Source of the DNA: Zancudomyces culisetae
Taxonomy: Eukaryota; Kickxellomycota; Harpellomycetes; Harpellales; Legeriomycetaceae
Direction of reading: 5' to 3'
NCBI GenBank assembly: GCA_001969505.1
Contig: LSSK01001026.1
Coordinates: forward strand, 1 to 22,598
Length of the DNA: 22,598 nt
The number at the start of each line of letters is the position of its first letter. Position 1 is the stretch's first letter. Below, piece after piece: positions 1 through 9,364 of the stretch. Both the position numbers and the translations under genes were made by a program. The notes under the pieces are model-generated. The model did no database searches. It was not told where the DNA came from and worked only from the letters and a program-made list of their open reading frames with translations.

Positions 1-1
1 G

Positions 2-727
2 CTGGTCAGCGCGCTGGATGTTTTGCGCCACGAACGCATCATGCACTGCGACATCAAGCCCGAAAACATTGTGCTGGTGCGGGTCGATGCGCCCCACATC
101 AAGTTGATTGATTTTGGCTCGGCCTGCTTTGAAACCGAAACCGGTACTCAATTTACTTATATACAAAGCCGCTTCTACAGAAGCCCTGAAGTCTTGCTGG
201 GCCTGCGCTACGACTGTGCTGTGGATATGTGGTCTGTTGGTTGTGTTGTTGCTGAGCTGTTTTTGGGTCTGCCGCTGTTTCCTGGCTCGTCTCAAAAGGA
301 CCAAGTCGCTCGCATAGTTAATTGCCTCGGTTACCCGCCACAACCTGTGCTCGCTTCCCTCTCCCCAAAATCCTTCCAGTCCTATTTTGCATCTACTCCC
401 TCCACCTTACCTTGTAATCCCGAATCTTCTCTGGCCTATCTCATCCTTAACAAAGTTCCTTATCCATCGTCATCTTCACCATCCTCCTCCTCCTCATCTT
501 CTAAACCATTCACCCCCCCTTCCTTTTCACACTCTTTCTCCTCTGCTCCTAACTCGTCCCTTGCTCTTTCCCCAGCTACTGCCACAAACCCTGCCCGTGC
601 CACCTATTATTTGGAATACGACATGCGTCTAAAGCTTGTTGATTTTCTTTTGGGCATGCTTACCTTTGACAAGAATTCCAGACTGACTCCGTTACAGGCC
701 TTGGCTCATCCCTTTCTTCTTTCCTAG
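2..727 (+). CDS. YAK1: Yak1/DYRK-type protein kinase, C-terminal part (5' end outside window)
   Basis: This is a Ser/Thr (dual-specificity) protein kinase of the DYRK family, most like fungal Yak1, a nutrient/stress-responsive growth regulator. The frame is open from base 2, so the N-lobe and upstream region lie outside the window. Visible motifs in order are the catalytic loop HCDIKPEN, the DFG motif in IDFGSACFE, the DYRK activation loop YIQSRFYRSPEVLLG (tyrosine pair YxxxxxY with SPE in place of APE), DMWSVGCVVAELFLGLPLFPG, and a final helix ending AHPFLLS just before the stop. The ELFLGLPLFPG wording is what points to Yak1 rather than other DYRKs (family knowledge). A Ser/Pro-rich insert of roughly 45 residues, encoded near 460-590, interrupts the C-lobe before the last helices. 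The protein stops where the kinase fold ends, with no C-terminal tail. The kinase class is secure; the Yak1 assignment is likely but rests on a partial protein. Confidence 0.88.
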   Translation: MVSALDVLRHERIMHCDIKPENIVLVRVDAPHIKLIDFGSACFETETGTQFTYIQSRFYRSPEVLLGLRYDCAVDMWSVGCVVAELFLGLPLFPGSSQKDQVARIVNCLGYPPQPVLASLSPKSFQSYFASTPSTLPCNPESSLAYLILNKVPYPSSSSPSSSSSSSKPFTPPSFSHSFSSAPNSSLALSPATATNPARATYYLEYDMRLKLVDFLLGMLTFDKNSRLTPLQALAHPFLLS

Positions 728-735
728 TTTCTAAT

Positions 736-1730
736 CTACTTTGCTGCTTTAGTTTTGAATTTGGATGCCAAATACCCAATCAGCTGCTGCGCTGTTTTTT
801 CTATCACCTCTCCCTTTTCTCCTTCCACTCCTCCTCCCTTTTCTTTTTCCTTTTCTTTTTCCTTTTCCTTTTCCGTTTCCTTTTCTTTTTCCTCTCGCTT
901 TTCCTCTTCTAGTTTGCTCCTCCCCTGTATAGCTGCATCTGCATTATTTCTTTGCTGGTTTTGGATTTTTGTTTTGACAAGGGCGAAAAACTCTTGTGCT
1001 GTATAAATACATTGTTCTCTATTCTCCTCCTCACTATCCTGAATATCGGTTTTTGCTTCTATATCTTTGCTAGTGGTGTTGGTGCTATTGCAAGTCAACC
1101 CACACAAGCAGTCGTAAATCTTGAGCCGGTCGGTTTCGCCATATATCCAAAGTCCGACAATCCGTCCCATATTGGTTGTTGACCGATACATTATAATATC
1201 GTTTTCCAAAGTAAATGCCTGTTCGCCACTATCAATCTCTTGGTTTGGAAATACAAAATCGACATAATTGTCGAGATTAATACGGTTCAACACAAATATT
1301 CCGACCCTGGTTTGCGCTTTGCCACTGGGATTGTTGTCTATTCCAGATTCTGTCTGGTTTCTAAAACATTTTAATTATCTGTTGTTTTACCCATTTTCTA
1401 TACAATAATCCTACACCTCCCCCCCGATATGTTACATAAATACACACATATATATGTATGTATAAAAGTGGAGAAAGAAAAGAAAAGAAAAGAAAAGAAA
1501 AAAAAATAAATAAAAAAAGAAAAGACATACCTAGTCCACACTACAAAGCAACTACCCTCAATCGGCGCCTTTTCCCATCCATTCTGTGCCTCACTAAAAT
1601 AATACACGACAGCATACGAGGCATGTGCCAAGATGCCGCATATTCGCGGGTCATGCTTACGAAGTACTGTGAGGTTGGCTTGGGTTTGTATATCCTGGTT
1701 AAGCTCTGGAATTTTTACTCCTTTCTTCAT
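736..1730 (-). CDS. DCP1: mRNA-decapping enzyme subunit 1 (Dcp1), two exons
   Basis: Dcp1 is the EVH1-domain activator of the Dcp2 decapping enzyme in cytoplasmic 5'-3' mRNA decay. Exons are 1531-1730 and 736-1360, joined across a 170-nt intron (donor GTATGT at 1530, acceptor TTTTAG ending at 1361). The spliced product is 274 aa. Exon 1 carries the family signature: LTVLRKHDPRI, ASYAVVYYF, then NGWEKAPIEGSCFVV. Exon 2 continues with FVLNRINLDNYVDFV, matching the conserved strand after the WEK...EG loop. After the EVH1 core the protein has an acidic stretch and then a Lys/Glu run (KEKEKE..., residues about 215-240) before a short C-terminal helix. I see no clear metazoan-type trimerisation domain, as expected for fungi. 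The stop lies 8 bp from the stop of the convergent kinase gene, so the 3' UTRs must overlap. The start ATG at 1730 gives the normal N-terminal length. Confidence 0.9.
829..910. repeat. Pyrimidine-rich (TTTTCC)n tract coding the Dcp1 Lys/Glu run
   Basis: The plus strand is almost pure T and C here, with repeated ctttttcctttt units. On the minus strand it is coding and gives the KEKEKE run of Dcp1. The tract is the cause of the plus-strand Phe/Ser open frame in the same place, which is not a gene. Confidence 0.75.
1471..1500. repeat. (AAAAG)n pentanucleotide microsatellite in the DCP1 intron
   Basis: About five near-perfect gaaaa/aaaag units are followed by A-rich sequence up to the exon-1 donor. 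On the transcribed minus strand it is a CTTTT pyrimidine repeat in the first third of the intron, about 30-60 nt from the 5' splice site. Confidence 0.8.
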
Positions 1731-2234
1731 TTTTTTTTGCTTTTTGTTTTTTGTTTTTTTTTTCCCTTGTATATACTATGAGTTTTATAATGTATGTTTA
1801 CAAATTGGTTTTTAAAAGTGTTTACACATTTATTTTACACATTTATTTGCTTGTAATTCAAACATGTGTTATTTCTTGGTCTAGTTGTCCAATTTAAATC
1901 ACGAATTAATTTCTACCATTTTAGTGCTTTCGTTTTATTTACTTTTTTATTTATTTTATTTTCAACAACAAAAAGACAAGAAAATCGGCATATTAACACA
2001 TAAACATGCTAATATATATGTATATGTATATGTATGTGTATATGCCTAAATATACAGAAAGCATCAACATATAAACGTGTACTCACTCAATTCATTTTCA
2101 TACTAGTACAAAAAATGCAATGTATCTTTACGTCTCGCATCCTCATTCATTCATTCATTCACTCACTCACTAACTCACTAACTCAGTCATTCACTCTTAT
2201 ATTTTACATCTTTCTTATTTATTTTTTAGTACAT
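1731..2234. other. Intergenic spacer: DCP1 promoter side and 3' flank of the LRR gene
   Basis: The spacer is AT-rich, with long T tracts (about 1731-1765 and 1930-1960) and alternating tgtata/tatgta sequence at about 2015-2045. It holds the upstream region of DCP1 and the 3' flank of the next minus-strand gene. I see no conserved coding frame; the plus-strand frame starting near 2034 is low-complexity and runs into the antisense of the LRR gene. Confidence 0.6.
2143..2196. repeat. Tetranucleotide-like repeat (TCAT)n then (ACTC)n
   Basis: Units of attc/tcat pass into cact/aact units with period four over about 54 bp. The repeat lies 40-90 bp past the stop of the LRR gene, so it is probably in its 3' UTR. 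It is a simple sequence with no visible function. Confidence 0.7.
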
Positions 2235-5200
2235 TTAACAATCATGGCAAAATATTTTACAATACTCCACAAACTCTCTAATACTGGTTTCATGTTCAAA
2301 CATCACCACATATTTTTCATTCAACCTAATCAGCCCACTATAAAATTCAACCACAGGCTCTTTGCCACTCTGAGCAAATTCCTTATTGCTCCAGATATAC
2401 GCCCTTTTCTTCAAAGCAGTGGTTTTGGCTGTAGTAGCAGTATTTGTTGTTGTGGGTGTAGAAGTCGTAGTTGTTGTAGTTGTGGGTGTAGAAGTGGAAG
2501 TGAGAGTGGAATTGAGAGTGGGAGTAATGGTTTTGGCTGCCATGGATGGCCAAAGCAGAAATGGGAATTGATATACCTCAATACTTGAAATCTTAGGCAG
2601 GTGCACATAAATCATGTCGTACTGTTTGGGTACAGAAACTTCATTAGTACCAGTACTAGTATTAGCATTAGCGCTATCACTAGTATTAGTATTTACATTT
2701 AAATCCGCATCTGGTACTGGTAAAGACTGGGAACTCGTGGGCACTGCTTGTTGGGCTGATGCCAACTTTGAAAATGGTAACTGTGATTGTGATTGTGATT
2801 GTGGTTGTGGTTGTGGTTGTGGTTGTGGTTGTGGTTGTGGTTGTGGTTGTGGTTGTGACGTTGTTAATGGTAAAAAAGAAGAAAATGGTGTTGATGATGA
2901 TGTCAAGAGTCGTCCAGCTACGCTTTTGAGTGGGCTACCAAGCGTGTTGCGACTGCCTATCTTTTTCGCAATCGTGTATGGATCATAGCTCTCAATATCC
3001 GATGTCACTATTGTCGGCGGTTCGTACACTTTATATCCTGCCCGACACGCTGCAATCGCAGTACTAGATGCATAATCTGAAATTCGCAGCGGCCACACTT
3101 CGTTGCATTCACCAACCAGATAAACCTGTCCGTGTGCGGTTGCGAGTAGTGTTACATTCGGATTAAATCCGTTACCATCATCGCTGCTGCAATCTACCAA
3201 CCCGCATTTTAGATATAGCTTTAGGAAATCAAATGTCACCTTGTCAATCACCAAATCGGAATAGTCAACATCTCGACTCGTCGGAATCAGTACCTCATGC
3301 TTAATATTCTGCATACTCCACTCCACATCGTGGTTTATTTTTATTTTTTTGTTTGAAATCATGTGTTGGCTTTGCAGAACTACTATATTGTCTACTATAT
3401 CACTTGTTACCAATCTATCCCCAAAAATAAACACCATTGACTCTCTTTCACCGCCCGACTTCAAAGAAAGCTCGGATATACCATCTGCCAACTTGAAGTG
3501 GATCGCCAAATACTGCCGATTTGGCCCCACATCTATCCGCTCAATCTTTCTGTACTCAATCTCATCGATCAGTTCTAAATACCCGTTTGGTTCCACATCC
3601 ATCAACCCCACCATCCGCTTCACACTACCATAAGCCTGCCTCTTGACCTGTGCCTCAAGCACCTCATACTTGGCTTGTTTAATTGCAAACACCGATATTC
3701 TTTTGTTTGTCTGTCCAAAATACACATTTTTAATTCCGCCACTGTTTTGCGTAATCAGCTTTGCACTTGTCCAAACTATCAGCTTCTCCTCCAATCCGTC
3801 TTTATCCGTTGATTTTTTGCTCTTTTCGTTACTAACTTTACCATTAAAGTAGTTGTATTCCAACATCAACTTTATTGCATTGTTCACGTGCTGCAGTGGA
3901 ATAGACTGGATCTCCACAAGTCCCAGTTGGTCTACAATTTCTTGCTTATCACAACCCTCAAACTCATAACTAACCATACTTGCTTCTCTTAATTCGTGTC
4001 CATCATTTACAATTTCTTCATTCTCCTCCTCTTTACCTTTACCTTTCCCATTCCTTTCCCCCTTCTTACTCTCTTTTTCATTTCTATTCGTATCTGTAGG
4101 TTGTTGAAAAATATCGATATTAGAATAATACTCCTTTGTCGCCTGAATAATCAAATAGTCGCCCTGACATTCACTGCACTGATCAGAATGCTCAACTTCT
4201 ACATATTTAGAATTATCCAGAATCTTGAAAAACACCACCCCATCATCCTGACTTTTTACCGCAATATTCCCACATCGCAGACATTTTTTGACATACTTTT
4301 CATCATCCTCTTTTCCCTCCCCCAACTCACTCACCCACTCACTATTGTCAATATTGTCACTGCTGTGTACTGCAATCCATTTATTTGTATTTCTACTACT
4401 TTTAACCTCCCCAGTCCCGCTATTCCCATTTCCATCAAACTCAGTACCACTTTTCTCCCGTACACTTTTATACTCCATTAATATCCCATGTCTTCCGTTC
4501 TCTATCATTCTTTTCACTCGCTTTATTTGTCTACAATCTATTTCTTTTATCAGTCGTCTTTCTTTACCCTCGTACTCTTCGTATAGTCGGATAAATCCAT
4601 CATTATATTCAACTGTCGCGCTACTGGAAAGTTCAATTTGCCCAATCTCCTTCTTTCGGCTTTCTGAAATCAAATCCACTAAATAATACTCTGTCACGCT
4701 ATATTTCGTCTTTTTTTCGATTTCCTCGTTTTGGGAATCAACCCGTTGCTCAACGTCCACTTCCACCGTTGTGCTCGCATTACACTCCTCTAATTCCTCC
4801 ATTTCAATCCCTGGATCAGTTTTTTGTTCCTCCCCTTCTCTAACTTCGCTCCCTTCATTCTTTGGAGTTGACATCAGCTCCTCATATCCCTGGTATACTC
4901 TCCTATTTGCTAGTTCTGGAAATATATACTCGGGAATTTTTGTCTCTAAACCCTCTCCAGAGCACCCACCTTCTCCCTCGCTAATAGTGTCTTTGCCATC
5001 ACCATCTCGCGGTTTTATATACACCTGTAACCACCTACTACCCATTTCCCTTTTAATAGTCTCCAACTTTTCCCTCAACTCCCTTCCCATGTCAAGTTCT
5101 TGGGTTTCTACTCTTTTAGCCTCGCCCCTACCACTATTACTGTCGGTTTTAGAATGTTCCTCAATACTACCTCCGCCACCAAGTTCTTTATTTTTTTCGA

Positions 5201-7004
5201 TTTGCAAATTCTTTGGTACCAGCTGTTTTCCAAGTTTGGTTTTTGACTTTGAAGCAACCTTTGGCCTACTTTTAGCCTTAATCTTAGAACTAACCATTTG
5301 GCTTTGCATACTACCTTTGAACCTCTGTCCATTGATTTTAATTCCCTCCACTACTTCGTATATCTTGTGTTTCCAGTTCCTGTCACACACACCCTTATCA
5401 CCTCTTGTGGCCTCAATATCCCTCTTATTTTCATCGATATAGATCTCTTTGATCCTCTTCATCCGCTTTATCGCCTTTACTAGCGATTCTACATGTATAA
5501 CCACATCTTGGTTGTTTTGAATATTCAAGTATTCCAATGCGCTATTTTTTTCCATCAAACTTCCATTTACTGTAATTTCTTCCAATCTATTAAACCTCGC
5601 TATTATTTTGCGCGTTTTACTCCTTGGATCCAGCTCAAGTAATTCTATATTGTTAAAACTCACATCTACCTCTTGTGCCACTTCAGTAACGTGTGTTAAA
5701 ATAGAATCTGTTACCGTTACCGCTAACATCCCCTTTGTTCCAGAATCAGATACAGTATTTGGCACTACAGATAACTCGTGTGTGAGACTCGCTTTGTACA
5801 TTTTTATCCCACAAAACTGCATACTTAGCTTCGGTATTCCAAAATATGCCCCCATCCTCTCTTTCCTGAGCTGCATTATCTCTGATCGTACATCCACATT
5901 TACATCCAAAAGCATCAGTCCTTCTATATTTGCCTTAGCCAAATATCTTCGTACCATATGTTCCTGATTTTCGGAGTATGTCCTAATTACTAAACTCTTC
6001 GGGTTCTTATCTTTTCTCCCTAATACCTCGTCTATACCTTTTAATCTACTTATTTCCACATTTTCTAGTAACAGATATTCCAAATTTTTAAAATGCCGAA
6101 GAATATCCAACTCGTTAGACATGCCCTGCCCAGCACTCTGGTTCGCAATACCTGGCTCATTCCTTGTTTCTACTATAACCAGGTTTTTTACACCCTTTAT
6201 TATCTCATACATACCCTCTATTATTTCGCTTTCGCTTTGTTTATCTACGCCATCTATATCCATTATGCTTCTTGAAACACCTTTTTGATTATACGATCCA
6301 AATGGATACATAATAATATCCCAAAGGTATCTAATTCCACCTCGCTTTTCGATTTTCCCGTTATTTCCTGCTGCCTCCAATTTACTTGAGTATATTTTTT
6401 CCATAGTCTCGAGCTCAGACATTCTCAAAACAAGACCAAAAACTTTGTTGTTCCACACAATATCTAAATCCTCCAATACTCTTTTGTTTTCTTCCATCAA
6501 TTCAGTGCATTTCCCATTGTCTCTACTTTTCTCTTTAGCTTGTTTTAAAATATGTCTTTCCACTCTTAGAATGTCACTTTTCGCGCTCAATAAAAGTTTG
6601 CTTTCATCATATCCTCTAGTCACTAGTCTATTCCCTATGCTGCAAATCCTGTCTTTATATAATACATCCAGCGCATGTACATCCTCCTCATATGATTTCA
6701 TAACACCTTCGTTACTCTTGCGCGAAAAGCCCGATGTATTCGCCCCAAAATCGTCAAATATCCTTCTTTTATACTCTGTAATTCTTTCAAAAGTAAAATT
6801 TTCATGTAAATTTGTACCATTATCCCCTTTTGTATTATCGCCTTCCGCTTCCTTTCCACTTTGTTGCGAATCACACAGGCTGGTACCCAAGATTTCCGCT
6901 ATTTGGTAGTTGGTTTTGATGTTTTCCTGTTGGAGTTCAGCTGTTATTTTTCTCAGTTCGCTAATTCCGCCTTCCATTTTAGCATCCCCTGTATCCCTTT
7001 TCAT
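2235..7004 (-). CDS. Large LRR / PH-like / CxxC protein, STK11IP- or Nischarin-like architecture
   Basis: One uninterrupted frame encodes 1589 aa with no signal peptide or membrane span. The first 240 residues look helical and charged. Residues about 270-540 hold degenerate leucine-rich-repeat segments (LEYLLLENVEISRLKGI; LEYLNIQNNQDVVIHVESL). They end in an LRR-cap-like motif, NWKHKIYEVVEGIKINGQRF, near residues 541-562. A basic/acidic disordered linker follows. A PH-like strand pattern then appears (GFIRLYEEYEGKERRLIKEI). Two cysteine pairs, C908/C911 and C943/C946, look like a zinc knuckle, and a second PH-like stretch includes HGQVYLVGECNEVWPL. Near the C-terminus are a Gln-Pro/Gln-Ser run and a Thr/Ser run. 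LRR plus cap plus PH-like plus CxxC recalls STK11IP/Nischarin-type scaffolds, which work in signalling and endosome/vacuole traffic. That is inferred from architecture only, not from a clear sequence match. Methionine 10 is an alternative start. Confidence 0.85.
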   Translation of the reverse strand: MKRDTGDAKMEGGISELRKITAELQQENIKTNYQIAEILGTSLCDSQQSGKEAEGDNTKGDNGTNLHENFTFERITEYKRRIFDDFGANTSGFSRKSNEGVMKSYEEDVHALDVLYKDRICSIGNRLVTRGYDESKLLLSAKSDILRVERHILKQAKEKSRDNGKCTELMEENKRVLEDLDIVWNNKVFGLVLRMSELETMEKIYSSKLEAAGNNGKIEKRGGIRYLWDIIMYPFGSYNQKGVSRSIMDIDGVDKQSESEIIEGMYEIIKGVKNLVIVETRNEPGIANQSAGQGMSNELDILRHFKNLEYLLLENVEISRLKGIDEVLGRKDKNPKSLVIRTYSENQEHMVRRYLAKANIEGLMLLDVNVDVRSEIMQLRKERMGAYFGIPKLSMQFCGIKMYKASLTHELSVVPNTVSDSGTKGMLAVTVTDSILTHVTEVAQEVDVSFNNIELLELDPRSKTRKIIARFNRLEEITVNGSLMEKNSALEYLNIQNNQDVVIHVESLVKAIKRMKRIKEIYIDENKRDIEATRGDKGVCDRNWKHKIYEVVEGIKINGQRFKGSMQSQMVSSKIKAKSRPKVASKSKTKLGKQLVPKNLQIEKNKELGGGGSIEEHSKTDSNSGRGEAKRVETQELDMGRELREKLETIKREMGSRWLQVYIKPRDGDGKDTISEGEGGCSGEGLETKIPEYIFPELANRRVYQGYEELMSTPKNEGSEVREGEEQKTDPGIEMEELEECNASTTVEVDVEQRVDSQNEEIEKKTKYSVTEYYLVDLISESRKKEIGQIELSSSATVEYNDGFIRLYEEYEGKERRLIKEIDCRQIKRVKRMIENGRHGILMEYKSVREKSGTEFDGNGNSGTGEVKSSRNTNKWIAVHSSDNIDNSEWVSELGEGKEDDEKYVKKCLRCGNIAVKSQDDGVVFFKILDNSKYVEVEHSDQCSECQGDYLIIQATKEYYSNIDIFQQPTDTNRNEKESKKGERNGKGKGKEEENEEIVNDGHELREASMVSYEFEGCDKQEIVDQLGLVEIQSIPLQHVNNAIKLMLEYNYFNGKVSNEKSKKSTDKDGLEEKLIVWTSAKLITQNSGGIKNVYFGQTNKRISVFAIKQAKYEVLEAQVKRQAYGSVKRMVGLMDVEPNGYLELIDEIEYRKIERIDVGPNRQYLAIHFKLADGISELSLKSGGERESMVFIFGDRLVTSDIVDNIVVLQSQHMISNKKIKINHDVEWSMQNIKHEVLIPTSRDVDYSDLVIDKVTFDFLKLYLKCGLVDCSSDDGNGFNPNVTLLATAHGQVYLVGECNEVWPLRISDYASSTAIAACRAGYKVYEPPTIVTSDIESYDPYTIAKKIGSRNTLGSPLKSVAGRLLTSSSTPFSSFLPLTTSQPQPQPQPQPQPQPQPQPQSQSQSQLPFSKLASAQQAVPTSSQSLPVPDADLNVNTNTSDSANANTSTGTNEVSVPKQYDMIYVHLPKISSIEVYQFPFLLWPSMAAKTITPTLNSTLTSTSTPTTTTTTTSTPTTTNTATTAKTTALKKRAYIWSNKEFAQSGKEPVVEFYSGLIRLNEKYVVMFEHETSIREFVEYCKIFCHDC
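2785..2856. repeat. Hexanucleotide repeat: 3 x gattgt then 9 x ggttgt
   Basis: Twelve perfect 6-bp units in phase with the minus-strand reading frame encode alternating Gln-Ser and then Gln-Pro dipeptides in the LRR/PH-like protein. Because the unit is two codons, length changes would keep the frame, so copy number may vary between strains. Confidence 0.92.
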
Positions 7005-8040
7005 GCACCTGAACCTTTTTTTTTAATTCTATTATGAATTGTTAACTTTTTGCAGATATCTCGCTACAATTTCCTTAATTTATTTACTTGAATTCCTGGG
7101 CTTAGTAAATAAACGGGAATTTGGACAGCGAATTGGATTGGTGCATAGATTTTAGTATGATTCTGCTCCTGGTGTCTTTGCTACCATTATTGTGGAGATT
7201 AATGTTGTTGTTTTGGTGTTTTTAATGCCACCCCTGTTACTAAATGGGTTGTATTTGGGTGTCCGTAAGATGGATTAGGAGACGCTATAGCTTGCCCACA
7301 CAACAATATCATAATACGAGTTTCTGTATCTTTAGCACACTGGTATTCAATTTCTACTCAACGCATTGCAAGCCAAAAACAATAATAGCTAACCTTCGCT
7401 GGTTACCATACTAGGTCATTGCACTTTATGTTTGGTAGCTCCGAGACTCCCCAAAATTGTATGTTGTAGTCATTTGATAAACGATTCTATGGAAATTGTT
7501 TCACATCACATTCTTATAACCTCTGTGTTTTTACTTTTTTGTTTTTTTGTATTTTTTTTTTGAATTCATGTATGTACACATTTACTAAATGTACACCTTG
7601 TTCTACAGTTTAGATACTTTCTTTTCCGTATGCTTACTTGATGAAAAAATAGAGTGAGTACATGCAACCTCTGAACTGAACATTGGAAATTCGTTATCCA
7701 TTTGGCTGTGTAATTAATGCAAAAAATAATACCTTGAGAAATTAGCACGGGTTTTCTGTTCATATGATTTATGATTTTGCGAAAAATCTATTTTAAAAGG
7801 TAATTCGGGGATTTAAATCTCACGTTTAAGCCTTAAAAGGAAAACGTTCTTATTCGCACAGTATACCAAATTTTCAAAACTTAGCAAACAAAGAGTCGAA
7901 ATTACAAGAATATACATATATTGAAAAAATATTCTTATCTATATATATGTATATATTTAATTCTACATAAACAAAGGTTTTTTTTTAAAAAAAAGATAAA
8001 AGTACGCAAGAATCAGCGTGGCATCAATTAAAAAGTCAAA
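7005..8040. promoter_or_regulatory. Divergent intergenic region between the LRR gene and gamma-SNAP
   Basis: About 1 kb separates two genes that read away from each other, so it should hold both promoters. It is AT-rich, with T tracts at about 7540-7560 and 7979-7994. No open frame here has convincing protein character: the 65-codon minus-strand frame at 7566-7763 is within chance. I saw no tRNA-type A/B box pair. Confidence 0.55.
7940..7958 (+). promoter_or_regulatory. TATA-like element upstream of gamma-SNAP
   Basis: The alternating run tatatatatgtatatattt lies about 80-100 bp before the gamma-SNAP ATG, a plausible core-promoter position. It is only a composition-based guess in an AT-rich region. 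Confidence 0.25.
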
Positions 8041-9364
8041 ATGAATTCTTCGGTTGCTGACGACTATTTAAAACAGGCCAAAAAGGCGTAATTCTTTTTA
8101 TCTCTGTATACTCTTGAAGGGTTATATATATAGGTACATATAGGTAAAGATATTATAGCTATATCTACGGTACTAACAAAAACAAATTTAACGGATATGC
8201 TATAGAACTAAAAAAGGATTTTTCACAAAGCCTGAGTGGGACATAGCTGGGCAGTATTATTCCAAAGCTGGTAAGCATTATAGTTAATATACGTCAAGTA
8301 TGGCCATTCCCGACACATGCAGCTGACCAGTACTAGGATCTATTAAAAAGTACGTATATACCTATACAATAGGTACGGCTTACCAGGCATTGGGAAAGTA
8401 TGAGGAGGCAATAGTCTGCTTTGAGGAATCATCAAATGCGTTTAACAAAGTATCTTCGTAAGTTTTCCTGCTACTAACTGCTGTTATACTGCACTACTTT
8501 AAGAAATATACTTGAATTAAAGTCAGAAAAAACATAAGCTTGTACATGTAATTTTTGTGTTCTAGATTTTACTTTGCGGCTAAAGCACTCGAATCTGCGG
8601 CTCAAATATCTGAGAAAAAGCTTAACAATGTGGATTATGCAATTGCAAAATATCAAACTGCATCAGATTTGTATATGGCGATAGGAAACATGCCAGAGCG
8701 CTCGGCTGAGCTCATGGAAAAGGCTGCCAAGCTAAGCGAATCAATTGATGTAGAGCGGGCATATCAGCTGTACCTCAATGTAATCTCCATATACGAAACT
8801 GAAAACAAAAACCGCTTTGCGCTCCAGACATTCAAAAATGCGACCTCGTTCTTGGCGGAGAAAAAAAGGTATACAGAAGCCATTCAGCTGCTTCACCGCC
8901 TTGCGAGTTTATGTTCCAAAATCAATAATCATGTAGAAGTTGGTCGCTGCTTTTTGGCTACCATTATACTTTTGCTGGCTTTTGGAGATGAGGTTGAGGC
9001 CACCAAACAATTCGATGTGTTTGCTGCAGAAGACCCGCTATTTACCCGCTCTGATGAATACAACGCCTCTCATCAACTTCTCGAGGCTTACAAATCCTAT
9101 GATCAAAATCTGTTAAACAGTGCCATTAAGAATCGCTCTCTAAACGATCTACACTCTTCGTTTAGGAGGGTTGCCTACTCTCTTTTGGTTCCTGGAGCCA
9201 ACTCCGCCACATCTGCCAACCCTGTAAGTGTTACTCCAGGAACCACTGGTCCAGCAACAGCCATTTCCGGTTCACCGGGGGGTATGGACCACCATCCTGA
9301 TTCTTCTCACGCCACTGCACACGTTCCCAATCTAAACATTGATAATGATGATGATTTATTGTAG
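8041..9364 (+). CDS. Gamma-SNAP (soluble NSF attachment protein), four exons
   Basis: SNAP proteins are TPR-like adaptors that recruit the NSF/Sec18 ATPase to SNARE complexes for disassembly on membranes. Exons are 8041-8087, 8206-8270, 8373-8457 and 8566-9364, giving 331 aa (human gamma-SNAP is 312). The introns are 118, 102 and 108 nt. Donors are GTAATT, GTAAGC and GTAAGT, and all acceptors are TAG; the first intron has a perfect TACTAAC branch site. The joined N-terminus runs through KKGFFTKPEWDIAGQYYSKAG and TAYQALGKYEEAI, matching the gamma rather than alpha type. Later landmarks are the paired helices with AAKLSESIDVERAYQLYLNVI and the late motif RVAYSLLVPG, which parallels LGLSLVVPG in human gamma-SNAP. 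The tail is Ala/Thr/Pro-rich and ends in an acidic NIDNDDDLL. The first three exons are too short to be seen as open frames, so the start depends on the splice model. Confidence 0.9.
8171..8177 (+). other. Canonical TACTAAC branch site, gamma-SNAP intron 1
   Basis: A perfect tactaac heptamer lies 28 nt before the acceptor TATAG that ends at 8205. It supports the exon 1/2 junction, which in turn restores a gamma-SNAP-like N-terminus. Confidence 0.8.

Noticed and set aside
755-1182. Plus-strand Phe/Ser-rich frames opposite DCP1
   Set aside because: They are the antisense of the Lys/Glu run and EVH1 coding sequence of Dcp1, which has clear family similarity.
2034-2588. 184-codon plus-strand open frame
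   Set aside because: The first half is simple repeat and AT-rich spacer, the second half is antisense to the Thr/Ser-rich end of the LRR/PH-like protein.
7566-7763. 65-codon minus-strand frame in the divergent promoter region
   Set aside because: Short, no similarity, no good start context; expected by chance.
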